A stretch of 64,000 nucleotides of DNA from Opitutia bacterium (lineage in GTDB: Bacteria > Verrucomicrobiota > Verrucomicrobiia > Opitutales > UBA953): NCBI GenBank assembly GCA_003569245.1, contig BGOM01000015.1, positions 186,001-250,000 of the forward strand. The letters run 5' to 3'. The position numbers and the translations under genes were made by a program. The notes under the pieces were generated by a model. The model was not told where the DNA came from, searched no databases, and saw only the letters and a list, made by a program, of their open reading frames with translations. How positions within the stretch are numbered: the first letter of the stretch is position 1; every line of letters starts with the position of its first letter. Below are positions 35,573 to 44,741 of the stretch, piece after piece.

Positions 35573-36726
35573 TGCGCACCGTCGCTCTCATCGTCGGCAC
35601 CCGCCCCGAGGTCATCAAGCTGGCCCCGGTTTACTTCGCGCTGCGGGACTCCGCGCAGCTTCGCCCGGTCCTGGTGGCCACCGCGCAGCATCGCCAGATG
35701 CTCGACCAGGCGCTCGGCGCCTTCGGCCTCAAGGCCGACCACGACCTCGACCTCATGCGGCCGGGCCAGACGTTGCCGGAGCTGACCGGCCGCGTCGTCA
35801 CCGCGGTCTGCGGCTGGCTCGATCGCCATCACCCCGATGTCGTCCTCGTCCAAGGCGACACCACGACCGTCCTCGGGTCGGCCTTGGCCGCGTTCTACTC
35901 GGGCATCCCGGTCGGACACGTCGAGGCGGGTCTCCGCACCGGCTCCCTGCGCACGCCTTTCCCCGAGGAGATGAACCGCCGCGTGACCTCGACGTTGACG
36001 CGCTGGCATTTCTGCCCGACGGAAGGGGCGCGCGCGAACCTCCTCCGCGAAGGCGTCGCGCCCGCGCATTGCCATGTCACCGGCAACACGGTGGTCGACG
36101 CCTTGTTGGGCGCCCGCGAGCGGGCGCGGTTGGCTCCCGCCGAGCTGCCGGCCTTCGCCGCCCGGTTGGGCATCCCCGAAGCTTTCGCCGCCCGCCACCT
36201 CGGCCCCGGCGGCGCTCCCTGGGCGCTGATGACCGGTCATCGCCGCGAGTCTTTCGGCGAGGGCTTCGAGCGAATCTGCCAAGCCATCCGGCGTCTCACC
36301 GAGGAGCATCCCGACCTGGGCGTGATCTACCCGGTGCACCTCAACCCCCAGGTCCAGGAGCCGGTCCGCCGCCTCCTGCAGGATCATCCCCGGGTCGTCC
36401 TGATCCCGCCGACCGACCACCTCGATTTCATCCGGCTCCTCGATCGCGCGACCTTCGTCCTCACGGATTCGGGCGGGGTGCAGGAGGAGGCGCCCACCTT
36501 GGGCAAGCCGGTCCTGGTCCTGCGCGACAGCACGGAGCGGCCGGAGGGCGTGGCCGCCGGCACCTGCGTCCTCGTGGGGACCGATCCGGCGCGCATCGTC
36601 GCCGAAGCCGCGCGGCTGCTCCGCGACCCGGCCGAGTACGCCCGCCGCGCCGCCTTGCGCAACCCGTACGGCGACGGCCAGGCCGCGGGCCGGATCCGCG
36701 CGATCCTCGAGCGGGAACCGCTCTGA
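35572..36726 (+). CDS. wecB: UDP-N-acetylglucosamine 2-epimerase (non-hydrolysing)
   Basis: This 384-residue enzyme interconverts UDP-GlcNAc and UDP-ManNAc. It shows 'VGTRPEVIKLAPV' at the N-terminus, 'VQGDTTTVLGSALAAFY', 'HVEAGLRTGSLRTPFPEEMNRR' landmarks, 'TGHRRESFGEGF', and the UDP-binding 'LTDSGGVQEEAPTLGKPVLVLR'. All are characteristic of WecB. The ATG overlaps the upstream stop (TGATG). Its product is the substrate of WecC. Confidence 0.96.
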   Translation: MRTVALIVGTRPEVIKLAPVYFALRDSAQLRPVLVATAQHRQMLDQALGAFGLKADHDLDLMRPGQTLPELTGRVVTAVCGWLDRHHPDVVLVQGDTTTVLGSALAAFYSGIPVGHVEAGLRTGSLRTPFPEEMNRRVTSTLTRWHFCPTEGARANLLREGVAPAHCHVTGNTVVDALLGARERARLAPAELPAFAARLGIPEAFAARHLGPGGAPWALMTGHRRESFGEGFERICQAIRRLTEEHPDLGVIYPVHLNPQVQEPVRRLLQDHPRVVLIPPTDHLDFIRLLDRATFVLTDSGGVQEEAPTLGKPVLVLRDSTERPEGVAAGTCVLVGTDPARIVAEAARLLRDPAEYARRAALRNPYGDGQAAGRIRAILEREPL

Positions 36727-36733
36727 CCATCCG

Positions 36734-37951
36734 GTGCGCGTCCTGTATTTCCATCAGCACTTCGCCACCCCGGCCGGATCCGCGGGGACCCGCTCGTATG
36801 AGTTCGCCCGGGCCTTGGTCGCCCGTGGGCATGCCGTCACGATGGTCTGCGGAGCCCATGCGCAGTCGGGGCTCGAGCTGCCTTTCGACCCCGCCCGGGG
36901 CTGGCGGCGCGGGCTGGTCGACGGGATCGACGTGATCTCCCTGCCGCTGCCTTACGCCAATCGCGACGGCGTGGCCCGCCGCACCTGGACCTTCCTGCGC
37001 TTCGCCGCGCGCTCGGTCCGCCTCGCGCTCACGCTGGAGGCCGACCTCGTGTTCGCGACTTCGACGCCTCTGACCGCGGCCTTGCCCGGGCTGGCGGCGC
37101 AGGCCGCCCGCGGCCTGCCGTTCGTCTTCGAGGTGCGCGACCTCTGGCCCGAGCTGCCGCGCGCGCTCGGCCTGCGGAATCCCCTCCTGCTCGGCGGCAT
37201 GGAAGTCCTCGAGACGGCCGCCTACCGCGCCGCCGACGCCGTGGTCGGGCTTTCCCCGGGCATCGTCCGCGGGATCCGCCGCAAGTCGTCCCCGCGTCAG
37301 CGCGTGGTCATGATCCCGAACGGCAGCGACCTCGAGGTCTTCCACCCGCGCCTCCGCCGCGCCGGCGCTTTGCCGGGGTTCGGGCCGGATGATTTCCTCG
37401 CCGGCTTCACGGGCGCCCATGGTCCGGCCAACGGCCTCGACGCTTTGCTGGACGTCGCCCGCGAGCTGCGACGCCGCGGCGACCGCCGCGTGAAGCTCGT
37501 CTTCATCGGCGACGGCAAGGAGAAGGAGCGGCTCGCCGCGCAGGCGGCCGCCGAGGGCCTCGACCAATGCCGGTTCTTCCCGCCCATCCCGAAGACGGAA
37601 CTCGGCGCCGTGACCGCCTCCCTCGATTGCGGCCTGATGGTCCTCCGCGATGTCCCGGCGTTCTACGACGGCACTTCCCCGAACAAGTTCTTCGACTACG
37701 CCGCCGCCGGCCTCCCGGTCGTGAACAACTACCCGGGCTGGCTTGCCGGGCTCATCGCTGACCACGACGCCGGCAGCGTGGTCCCGCCGGCCGATCCGGT
37801 CGCGTTCGCCGACGCCTTGCAGGCGCTCGCCGCCGACCCCGCCCGCCGGGCCCGTCAAGGTGCGGCGGCCCGGCGGCTTGCCGAGACCCGCTTCGCCCGC
37901 GCCGACCTCGCCGCCGACTTCGTCGCCACGCTCGAAGCCGCCGCCGGCTGA
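36734..37951 (+). CDS. Glycosyltransferase family 4 (WbuB-like)
   Basis: This 405-residue GT-B enzyme has the N-terminal 'HQHFATPAGSAGTRSYEFARAL' pattern of WbuB-type transferases and a C-terminal nucleotide-sugar site with 'GTSPNKFFDYAAAGLPVVNNYPGW'. It would add one sugar to the lipid-linked repeat unit at the cytoplasmic membrane. WbuB homologues commonly follow WecB-type genes and transfer a HexNAc. The start is GTG at 36734, eight bases after wecB. Confidence 0.9.
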   Translation: MRVLYFHQHFATPAGSAGTRSYEFARALVARGHAVTMVCGAHAQSGLELPFDPARGWRRGLVDGIDVISLPLPYANRDGVARRTWTFLRFAARSVRLALTLEADLVFATSTPLTAALPGLAAQAARGLPFVFEVRDLWPELPRALGLRNPLLLGGMEVLETAAYRAADAVVGLSPGIVRGIRRKSSPRQRVVMIPNGSDLEVFHPRLRRAGALPGFGPDDFLAGFTGAHGPANGLDALLDVARELRRRGDRRVKLVFIGDGKEKERLAAQAAAEGLDQCRFFPPIPKTELGAVTASLDCGLMVLRDVPAFYDGTSPNKFFDYAAAGLPVVNNYPGWLAGLIADHDAGSVVPPADPVAFADALQALAADPARRARQGAAARRLAETRFARADLAADFVATLEAAAG

Positions 37952-37965
37952 AGGTCCCCTCGCTT

Positions 37966-38262
37966 ATGCTGACCCGTCCCGAAGTCCTCCAGCTGGTGCT
38001 CCGCCGCCTCGCCGCGCTCGGCCGCGAGCTGGGTAAGCCCGAGCTCGAGCACGCCGACGAGCAGACGCGCCTCTTCGGCGAAGCCTCGTCCTTGGATAGC
38101 ATCGGGCTGGTCACGTTGATCGCGGACCTCGAGGAGGATCTCCGCCGCGCCACCGGCCGCGACGTGGTCCTGGCGGATGAGAAGGCGATGAGTCGCCTGA
38201 CCTCGCCGTTCCGCCGGGCGGGCCTCCTCGCCGACCACATCGTCGCGACCCTCGCCGCCTGA
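37966..38262 (+). CDS. Acyl carrier protein (first copy in the acyl module)
   Basis: This 98-residue acidic helical protein carries the phosphopantetheine site 'SSLDSIGLVTLI' with Ser45. It is longer than housekeeping AcpP and heads a run with an SDR and an AMP-ligase, which points to a dedicated pathway. It would hold an acyl group for modification or transfer to a sugar. Confidence 0.88.
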   Translation: MLTRPEVLQLVLRRLAALGRELGKPELEHADEQTRLFGEASSLDSIGLVTLIADLEEDLRRATGRDVVLADEKAMSRLTSPFRRAGLLADHIVATLAA

Positions 38263-38265
38263 ACC

Positions 38266-38959
38266 ATGCCCCTCGCGATCGTCACCGGAACTTCCCGCGG
38301 CCTCGGCCGCGCCCTGGCCGAGCGGCTGCTCGCCGAGGGCTGGACCGTGCATGGGTTCTCGCGCGAACCCGATGGCTGGGCGCGGCCCGGCTTCGTCGCG
38401 CATGCCGTCGACGTGGGCGACCCGGCGGCGGTCCGCGCGGCGGTCGCCGCCGTCACGGCGGACGGAGCGACGATCGACCTGCTCGTCAACAACGCCGGGT
38501 ATCGCCGCGATGAACGCCCTCCTGCTCACGCCGCCGGAGGTGGCCGCCGAGCTCATGCGGGTCAATTACCTCGGGACCTTCCATTGCCTGCAGGCCGCGG
38601 GGAAGGCCATGGTCCGCGCCCGCCGCGGCCGGATCCTCAATGTCACCACGGTGGCCGTGCCGCTCGCGCTGGAAGGCGAGGCCGCCTATGTCGCCAGCAA
38701 GGCGGCGGTCGAAGCGCTCACCCGGGTGGCCGCCCGCGAACTCGGCCCGCACGGCGTCCTCGTCGCCGCCGTCGGCCTGGGCCCGGTCGACACCCGGCTC
38801 ACGCGCGGGGTCGGCGCGGAACCGCTCGCCCGGCTCAACGCCCGCATCGGCCGCCCGGCCGGTACCACGGTCGCGGAAGCGGCGGACTTCCTGTTCCGTC
38901 AGGCGGTCGATCCGGGACTGGTCGGCGGCTCCATCCATTACCTCGCCGCGCTGACCTGA
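38266..38959 (+). pseudogene. Short-chain dehydrogenase/reductase (FabG-like), frameshifted at ~38500
   Basis: The frame from 38266 gives the NAD(P) site 'IVTGTSRGLGRAL' and 'DLLVNNAG', then loses sense. The frame one base later continues with IAAMNALLLTPPEV, 'NYLGTFHCLQAAGKAM' and the catalytic Y...K in 'AAYVASKAAVEAL', ending at the TGA 38957-38959. Dropping the T at 38500 restores NNAG-IAAMN and a ~230-residue SDR. In this setting it would be a 3-oxoacyl-ACP reductase. It starts three bases after the ACP gene. Confidence 0.87.
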
Positions 38960-38960
38960 T

Positions 38961-40295
38961 TTGCGGAACTGGCTCTCCAGTCGATGCGCGGCCTTCGGGG
39001 CGCGACCCGCGCTCGCCGGCGCGTGGGGTGTCGTGACCTACGCCGACCTCGCCGCGGAGATCGCCTCGGTGCGCGCCGCCCTCGCCGCGCTGGGTCTCGC
39101 GCGTCCCGCCTGTTTCGCGATCGTCGGCGGGCATGGACCGGCGGCCACCGCCTGGCTGCTCGCGCTCGCCGAGGCCGGGCACGTGGTCGTGCCGCTCGCA
39201 GGTAATCTCGCCGAGCACCCGGCGCGGCTCGCCGAGGTCGGGGCGCGCTGGGTCGTCGCCGTCGAGGGCCGCGAAGCCCGGCTGCTGCCCCGGGTCGCCG
39301 AGCCCAAGGAATACCCGTTGATCCAGGCGTTGGCGGAACGCGGCGCCGCGGGACTGGTCCTGTTCTCCAGCGGCACCAGCGGCCGACCGAAGGCGATGGT
39401 GCAGGATTTCACGAACCTGCTCGCGACCTACCAGGAGCGTCGGCCCAGCGGCCTGCCGGTGCTCGCGCTCCTCGGCTTCGATCACATCGGCGGGCTGAAC
39501 ACGCTGCTCGGGGCTTTGGCCGCCGGCGCGCTCGTCGTGGTGCCCGGCGACCTCTCCGCCGGCTCCGTCGCCGCGGCGATCGCCCGCCACCAGGTCGCCG
39601 TCCTGCCCGCGTCCCCGACTTTCCTTAACCTCCTGCTTGCGGCCGGCGTCCCCGCCGCGGAGCTCACCTCGTTGCGCATGATCACCTATGGCACCGAGCC
39701 GATGCCCGAAAGCCTGCTCGGCCGGCTCCGGGCGGCGTTCCCGCGCGTCCGTTTCATCCAGACGTTCGGCACGAGCGAGACCGGTATCTTCCGTACCGAG
39801 AGTCCCGAGCCCGGCTCGACTTTCCTGCGTTTCGACGATCCCGGACTGGCCTGGAAGGTCGAGGATGACGAACTTTGGCTGCGCAGCCGCACCCAGGTCA
39901 CCGGTTACCTGAACGCCGGCAACGAGCGCTTCACCGCGGATGGTTGGTTCCGGACCGGCGACCGCGTCGAGGTCCGCGCCGACGGCGCGCTCCGTATCCT
40001 CGGCCGCGTCGGCGAGCTCATCAACGTCGGGGGAGAGAAACTCATGCCGGCCGAGGTCGAGACCGTCCTGCTGACCGTGCCCGGTGTCCGCGACTGCCGG
40101 GTCGCGGGCGAGCCCAGCGCGCTGACCGGGCAGACGGTCGTGGCCGACGTGGTGCTCGCGCCGGGCCACGACGCCGAGGTCGTCCGCGCCGCGCTCCGCC
40201 AGGCGTGCCGCGCCCGCCTCGCCCGCCACAAGGTGCCCACCCGGGTGCGTTTCGTCCCCGCCGTCTCCGGCGACCGCCTGAAGAAGATCCGCTGA
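38961..40295 (+). CDS. AMP-dependent acyl-CoA/acyl-ACP ligase
   Basis: This 444-residue ANL-family adenylating enzyme shows the P-loop 'LVLFSSGTSGRPKAMVQDF' near residue 140, 'QTFGTSETGIFRTES', 'DGWFRTGDRVEVRADG', and the C-terminal 'LGRVGELINVGGEKLMPAEVE' with a terminal lysine motif 'DRLKKIR'. It is short because the N-terminal domain is compact. It would activate a carboxylic acid and load it on CoA or an adjacent ACP. The start is TTG at 38961, two bases after the SDR stop. Confidence 0.9.
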   Translation: MRNWLSSRCAAFGARPALAGAWGVVTYADLAAEIASVRAALAALGLARPACFAIVGGHGPAATAWLLALAEAGHVVVPLAGNLAEHPARLAEVGARWVVAVEGREARLLPRVAEPKEYPLIQALAERGAAGLVLFSSGTSGRPKAMVQDFTNLLATYQERRPSGLPVLALLGFDHIGGLNTLLGALAAGALVVVPGDLSAGSVAAAIARHQVAVLPASPTFLNLLLAAGVPAAELTSLRMITYGTEPMPESLLGRLRAAFPRVRFIQTFGTSETGIFRTESPEPGSTFLRFDDPGLAWKVEDDELWLRSRTQVTGYLNAGNERFTADGWFRTGDRVEVRADGALRILGRVGELINVGGEKLMPAEVETVLLTVPGVRDCRVAGEPSALTGQTVVADVVLAPGHDAEVVRAALRQACRARLARHKVPTRVRFVPAVSGDRLKKIR

Positions 40296-40296
40296 C

Positions 40297-41658
40297 ATGA
40301 CCGCCTTGCTGCCGTATCTCCTCCTCGATGCGATCCTCCTGATCGGGTGCGTCGTTTTCCTGGCGCCCCGCCTGTCGTTCTGGCATCCCGCCACGACCTA
40401 CCTCCTTTTCCACGCCTATAGCTTCAGCTTCCGCGCCTGGCAGCTCTTCGACGGCGCCAGCCCGATGTACGCCGACAACACCGCGTTCGATGTCATCCGG
40501 CCGGAGGAATTCCAGCGCGCCATGTTGCTCGCCGACGTGGCCTTGGTCGTCTTCGTCGGCGCCGCCTACTTCGCCCACCGTCGGTTCGAGGCGGCGGCCC
40601 AGGAGCCGATCCGTCGCCGGCTCATCAACCGCGCGGCGGTCCTCGTCGTCGCCGGACTCTGCCTGCCGGTCGGCTTTTTCGTCTTCCTGACCTCCAAGGC
40701 GGGCGCCGTCGCGGCGAACGCGCTGACCGAGACGAACTACTACACGGTGATGGGGATGTGGCCGATCGGCTGCCTTGGCCTGCTCATCTACCTGCGCGGC
40801 TTCCGTTGGTACCTCCTGCTGCCGACGGCCCTGTACCTGGCCTTGGTCGCGGTCCAAGGTTACCACCGGTTCATGCTCGTCCTGCCGCTGGTGTTTCTCG
40901 CGTCCTACTACCTGCAGGCACGCCGGCGGCGCTGGCCGGGCCTGCCGATCCTGCTCGGCGCCCTGTTGGTATTCATGGTCCTGCCCCGGCTCAAGGCGAT
41001 CGGGCAGGCCGTGCAGGCAGGCGATCTCAACGAGGCGGCCCAGCTGGTGGGCGATTCGTTCCGCTCGACCAAGGGGTTGGAGGGGTCCTCCAGCGAGCAG
41101 TTCCTCGACCAATTCGCCGGGGCTCTCACCATGGCCGACGATTATGGCAAGGTGTACTATGGCTCGACCTACCTGGCCATCGTGACCTTGCCGGTCCCGC
41201 GATCCCTCTGGCCCGCCAAGCCCGGCCTGGGCGACCATACGATCGAGATCTCGACGGCGCGCCGCCAGTACGACCGCGAGGGCCGCATCGTCACCTATAT
41301 CGGCGAATCCTACCTGAATTTCCGCTACCTCGGCATCGTGCTCGTGCCCGCCTTGCTCGGCTTCTTCCTCACGCGATGGTGCCTGCGGGCGACCAGCGGT
41401 CCGCTGCTTCGTTTCGACGGCTACCTGTACACGGTCTTCGCGATGGCCTATATCCAGCTGTTCCGCGACGGCCTGCTGTCGATCTTCGTCTTCACGGTCG
41501 TGCATAACATGCCGATGCTCTTCGCCTGGATCCTGCATGCCTTGCCGGGCTTCGCCCGACGGGTGGTCGATCCGCCGCCGGCGCATCCGCTGGCGCAGGA
41601 GGATCTCACGCTCGGTCCGCCCCCCGGCTTCGCCCCGGGCGGCCCCCCGCCCCGATGA
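40297..41658 (+). CDS. Oligosaccharide repeat-unit polymerase-like membrane protein (Wzy candidate)
   Basis: The protein (453 aa) is a polytopic membrane protein with roughly ten hydrophobic segments and a large periplasmic loop around residues 240-330. That loop contains 'LPRSLWPAKPG'-like sequence and 'YIGESYLNFRYLGI', typical of O-antigen polymerases. Primary sequence is poorly conserved in this class, so the call rests on topology and context. It lies one base after the ligase and overlaps the next glycosyltransferase. Confidence 0.72.
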   Translation: MTALLPYLLLDAILLIGCVVFLAPRLSFWHPATTYLLFHAYSFSFRAWQLFDGASPMYADNTAFDVIRPEEFQRAMLLADVALVVFVGAAYFAHRRFEAAAQEPIRRRLINRAAVLVVAGLCLPVGFFVFLTSKAGAVAANALTETNYYTVMGMWPIGCLGLLIYLRGFRWYLLLPTALYLALVAVQGYHRFMLVLPLVFLASYYLQARRRRWPGLPILLGALLVFMVLPRLKAIGQAVQAGDLNEAAQLVGDSFRSTKGLEGSSSEQFLDQFAGALTMADDYGKVYYGSTYLAIVTLPVPRSLWPAKPGLGDHTIEISTARRQYDREGRIVTYIGESYLNFRYLGIVLVPALLGFFLTRWCLRATSGPLLRFDGYLYTVFAMAYIQLFRDGLLSIFVFTVVHNMPMLFAWILHALPGFARRVVDPPPAHPLAQEDLTLGPPPGFAPGGPPPR

Positions 41659-42833
41659 AAGCCATCATCCATGTCGTCTACGATTGCGTGCCGGGAGCCT
41701 ATGCCGGCGGCGTGCAGAAGATGGTCTTCGAGCTTGCGAGCGCCCAGCGGCGGGCGGGCGCCGACGTCGAAGTCTGGGCGGTCAACGCGCTCCGGGCGGG
41801 CGCGACGGAGGATCATGGCGGGCTCACCCTGCGTTATTTCATGCCCGATGACGCCCTCGGGCTGGTCAAGTCCGACCGGCTGGAGGCCCACCTACGCGCG
41901 TTACCGACGGGGTTCGTGCTGCACGCCCATAACTCCTTCCACCCGCTGAACGTGCAGGTCGGTGAGGCCGCCGCGGCCAGAGGCTTCCCGGTCTATTACC
42001 ACCCGCACGGCGCCATGGATCCCTCGTTGTTCCAAGGCTGGTCGTGGCGCGCGCTGAAGAAGCGTCTCTACATCCGGTTCGTCGGCCGCCTCGACCTGAA
42101 CCGTTCCGCCGGGGTCTTCGCCCTGACCGGGTACGAGGAGGCCCAGCTGCGCTCCCTCGGCGTCACCGCGCCCGTGGCCGTGATTCCGAACGGCGTCGCC
42201 GCGGCGGAGTCCGCCGAGGTCCCGCCGGCGGAGTCCGCGCGCCGCGCCGCCGCCTTCCGCGCCGCGCATGCCCTGCCGGGCACGGCCAAGGTCCTGCTCT
42301 TCATCGGTCGGATCAACCCGAAGAAACGGCTGGAGGACATCATCGCCGCCTTCGCCGAACTCGCCCCGCGCGAGCCGGACCTGCACCTGGTCCTGGCGGG
42401 CCAGGCCGACGACGCCTACCTCCGCGCCTTGCGCGGGTTGGTCGACCGGACCGGCCTGTCCGCGCGCGTCCGTTGGGTCGGCTTCCTGGACGAGCGGGCC
42501 AAGCCGGCGGCCTTCGCCGCCGCCGATTGCTTCGTCCATGCGTCCGTCTCGGAGGGCATGGCCTTGGCGATCCTCGAGGCGATGGCCCATGGTTTGCCGG
42601 TGGTCGCCACCGAGGGTTGCTATATGCGGGCGGCGGCGGAGCTCGGCGCGCTGCGCGAATGCGCGCAAGGCGGCGCGGCCTTGGCGGCGGCGTTGGCGCC
42701 CGTGCTGGCCGACCCCGCCGCGGCGCGGACGCTGGGCGCGGCGGGGCGTCGCTATATCCGGGAGGTCCACGACTGGGACCGGCTCGCCCGCCGTTACCTG
42801 CGCATCTACGAGGAGGGCTTGCGCGCGCGCTGA
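41655..42833 (+). CDS. Glycosyltransferase family 4
   Basis: This 392-residue GT-B enzyme has the N-terminal 'GGVQKMVFELASAQRRAG', the donor-site 'FIGRINPKKRLEDIIAAFAEL', and the retaining-GT E-x7-E in 'SEGMALAILEAMAHGLPVV'. It acts at the cytoplasmic membrane on lipid-linked oligosaccharide. The ATGA overlap with the polymerase gene indicates coupled translation. Confidence 0.92.
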   Translation: MKAIIHVVYDCVPGAYAGGVQKMVFELASAQRRAGADVEVWAVNALRAGATEDHGGLTLRYFMPDDALGLVKSDRLEAHLRALPTGFVLHAHNSFHPLNVQVGEAAAARGFPVYYHPHGAMDPSLFQGWSWRALKKRLYIRFVGRLDLNRSAGVFALTGYEEAQLRSLGVTAPVAVIPNGVAAAESAEVPPAESARRAAAFRAAHALPGTAKVLLFIGRINPKKRLEDIIAAFAELAPREPDLHLVLAGQADDAYLRALRGLVDRTGLSARVRWVGFLDERAKPAAFAAADCFVHASVSEGMALAILEAMAHGLPVVATEGCYMRAAAELGALRECAQGGAALAAALAPVLADPAAARTLGAAGRRYIREVHDWDRLARRYLRIYEEGLRAR

Positions 42834-42835
42834 GC

Positions 42836-44728
42836 ATGTGCGGCATCGCGGGATACTTCGGTAATTTCGCGGCGGAACTCCTGCCGCGGATGAACCAGGC
42901 CCAGGCCCATCGGGGGCCGGACGGGCAGGGCGTCTGGTCTTCCGGTCGCGTCGGCCTCGCGCACGTCCGCCTGGCGATCCTCGACCTTTCCCCGTCCGGG
43001 CATCAGCCGATGTCCGATGCGCGCGGCCGGGTGACGCTGGTCTTCAACGGCGAGATCTACAACTACCGGGAACTCCGGGCCCGGCTGGAGCGCGAGGGCG
43101 CGACGTTGCGCGGTTCGAGCGATACCGAGGTGCTCGTCGAACTGCTGGCGCGCCATGGCCGCCGGTGCCTGCCATGGCTGAACGGGATCTTCGCCTTCGC
43201 CGCCTGGTTCGCCGATGAGCGGCGCCTCCTGCTCGCGCGGGACGCGGCCGGCGTGAAGCCGCTCTACTGGACGCGGACCCCGGCGGGATTCGCGTTTGCC
43301 TCGGAACTGAAGGCCCTGCTCGCCGTGCCGGGCGTCGACCTGACGCCGGATGCCCATGCCATCGCCTCCTACCTGACCTTGCTCTATGCTCCCGGGGAGC
43401 GCACGCCGGCCCGCGGCGTCCGCAAGCTCCGGCCCGGCGACTTCCTCGAGTGCGCGGAGGACGGCGCCGTCCGCCTCGCGGCGTTCGCCCCCGGGCATTA
43501 CCGGGAGGAGGTGCAGGCTTTCCCGCGCGCCACCGCCGTGGAGGCGTGTCGTCACTACGTGGCGCAGGCGGTGCGTCGGCAACTGGTCGCGGATGTCCCG
43601 CTCGGCGGGTTCCTATCCGGCGGGGTCGATTCCACCACGATCGCGCACCATGCGGTCCGGCACCTCGCCCGCGGCGCCGGCTACCCTTGCTTCTCCTTGG
43701 AACCCCGCGGCGGCGAGGCCGAAGGCTTCGCCGATGACCTGCCCTACGCGCGCCTGGTGAGCACGCGCCTCGGCGTCCCTTTGCACGTGGTGGGTCTCGA
43801 GGAGGAAAGCCTGGATGAGCTCGACGAGCTGGTCCGGAGCCTGGACGAGCCGACCCCGGATCCCGCGGCTTTCGCGACGCGCGCGATCTGCGCCGCCGCG
43901 CGCGACCGGGGCGTGAAGGTCCTGCTTTCCGGCGCCGGTGGCGACGATATCTTCTCCGGCTATCGCCGGCATCAGGCGCTGGCGTCCGAACGCTACTGGG
44001 GTTGGATGCCGCCGCCCTGGCGCGAGGCCTTGGTCGACCTGAGCGCGCAGCTGCCGCGGGACAACCCTGCCGGCCGCCGCCTCGCCAAGCTTTTCGGTCA
44101 TGCGTCCGCCCCGCCCGCCGAACGCTTGGCGAGCTACTTCCTCTGGCTGGACGACTCGGTCCTCGCTCCCGCGTTGGCGCCTGGTTTCCGGGAGGAGCTG
44201 CGTCGCTTCCGTTCGGTGGATACGATGCTCGACGCGCTGGCCGCCTTGCCGACGGGCGTGAGCCGGCTCAACCAGATGCTCCACCTCGACCGGAGCTTCT
44301 TCCTGGCCGACCATAACCTCAACTACACCGACAAGATGGCGATGGCGTGCGGCGTCGAGGTCCGCGTGCCCTTCCTCGACCCCGATCTGGTGGCCTTCAC
44401 CGAACGCCTGCCCGATGACCTCAAGCAGCGCGGCCGTTCCGGCAAATACCTCCTGCGCGCGGCCATGCGCGGCGTGATCCCCGCGGAGGTGCTCGATCGC
44501 CCGAAGACCGGGTTCGGCTTCCCGTTGCGCCGCCTGCTGCACGGCAGCTATGGGCGCCGGCTCCGGCGCCTCGCCGCCGAAGGCCGCCTGGACGCCACCG
44601 GGGTCTTCCAGGGCGCCGGCGTCATCGCCTTGCTCGAGGCCGACGCCCGGGGTGAGATCGACGCCGCCTACCCCCTGATGGGCGTGCTGTGCGTCGAGTC
44701 GTGGTTGCGCCAGTTCGCCGGTCGCTGA
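42836..44728 (+). CDS. Asparagine synthase-type amidotransferase
   Basis: This 630-residue class II glutamine amidotransferase starts Met-Cys-Gly-Ile, giving the catalytic N-terminal Cys. The glutaminase half has 'VFNGEIYNYREL' and 'SSDTEVLVELLARHG'. The synthetase half has the ATP site 'LGGFLSGGVDSTTIAHHA' and 'YTDKMAMACGVEVRVPFLD'. Similar enzymes in O-antigen loci amidate uronic acids; with wecBC here, ManNAcA amide is a reasonable product (inference). The ATG follows the previous stop by two bases. Confidence 0.92.
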   Translation: MCGIAGYFGNFAAELLPRMNQAQAHRGPDGQGVWSSGRVGLAHVRLAILDLSPSGHQPMSDARGRVTLVFNGEIYNYRELRARLEREGATLRGSSDTEVLVELLARHGRRCLPWLNGIFAFAAWFADERRLLLARDAAGVKPLYWTRTPAGFAFASELKALLAVPGVDLTPDAHAIASYLTLLYAPGERTPARGVRKLRPGDFLECAEDGAVRLAAFAPGHYREEVQAFPRATAVEACRHYVAQAVRRQLVADVPLGGFLSGGVDSTTIAHHAVRHLARGAGYPCFSLEPRGGEAEGFADDLPYARLVSTRLGVPLHVVGLEEESLDELDELVRSLDEPTPDPAAFATRAICAAARDRGVKVLLSGAGGDDIFSGYRRHQALASERYWGWMPPPWREALVDLSAQLPRDNPAGRRLAKLFGHASAPPAERLASYFLWLDDSVLAPALAPGFREELRRFRSVDTMLDALAALPTGVSRLNQMLHLDRSFFLADHNLNYTDKMAMACGVEVRVPFLDPDLVAFTERLPDDLKQRGRSGKYLLRAAMRGVIPAEVLDRPKTGFGFPLRRLLHGSYGRRLRRLAAEGRLDATGVFQGAGVIALLEADARGEIDAAYPLMGVLCVESWLRQFAGR

Positions 44729-44741
44729 ATCCTCTTTCCCG

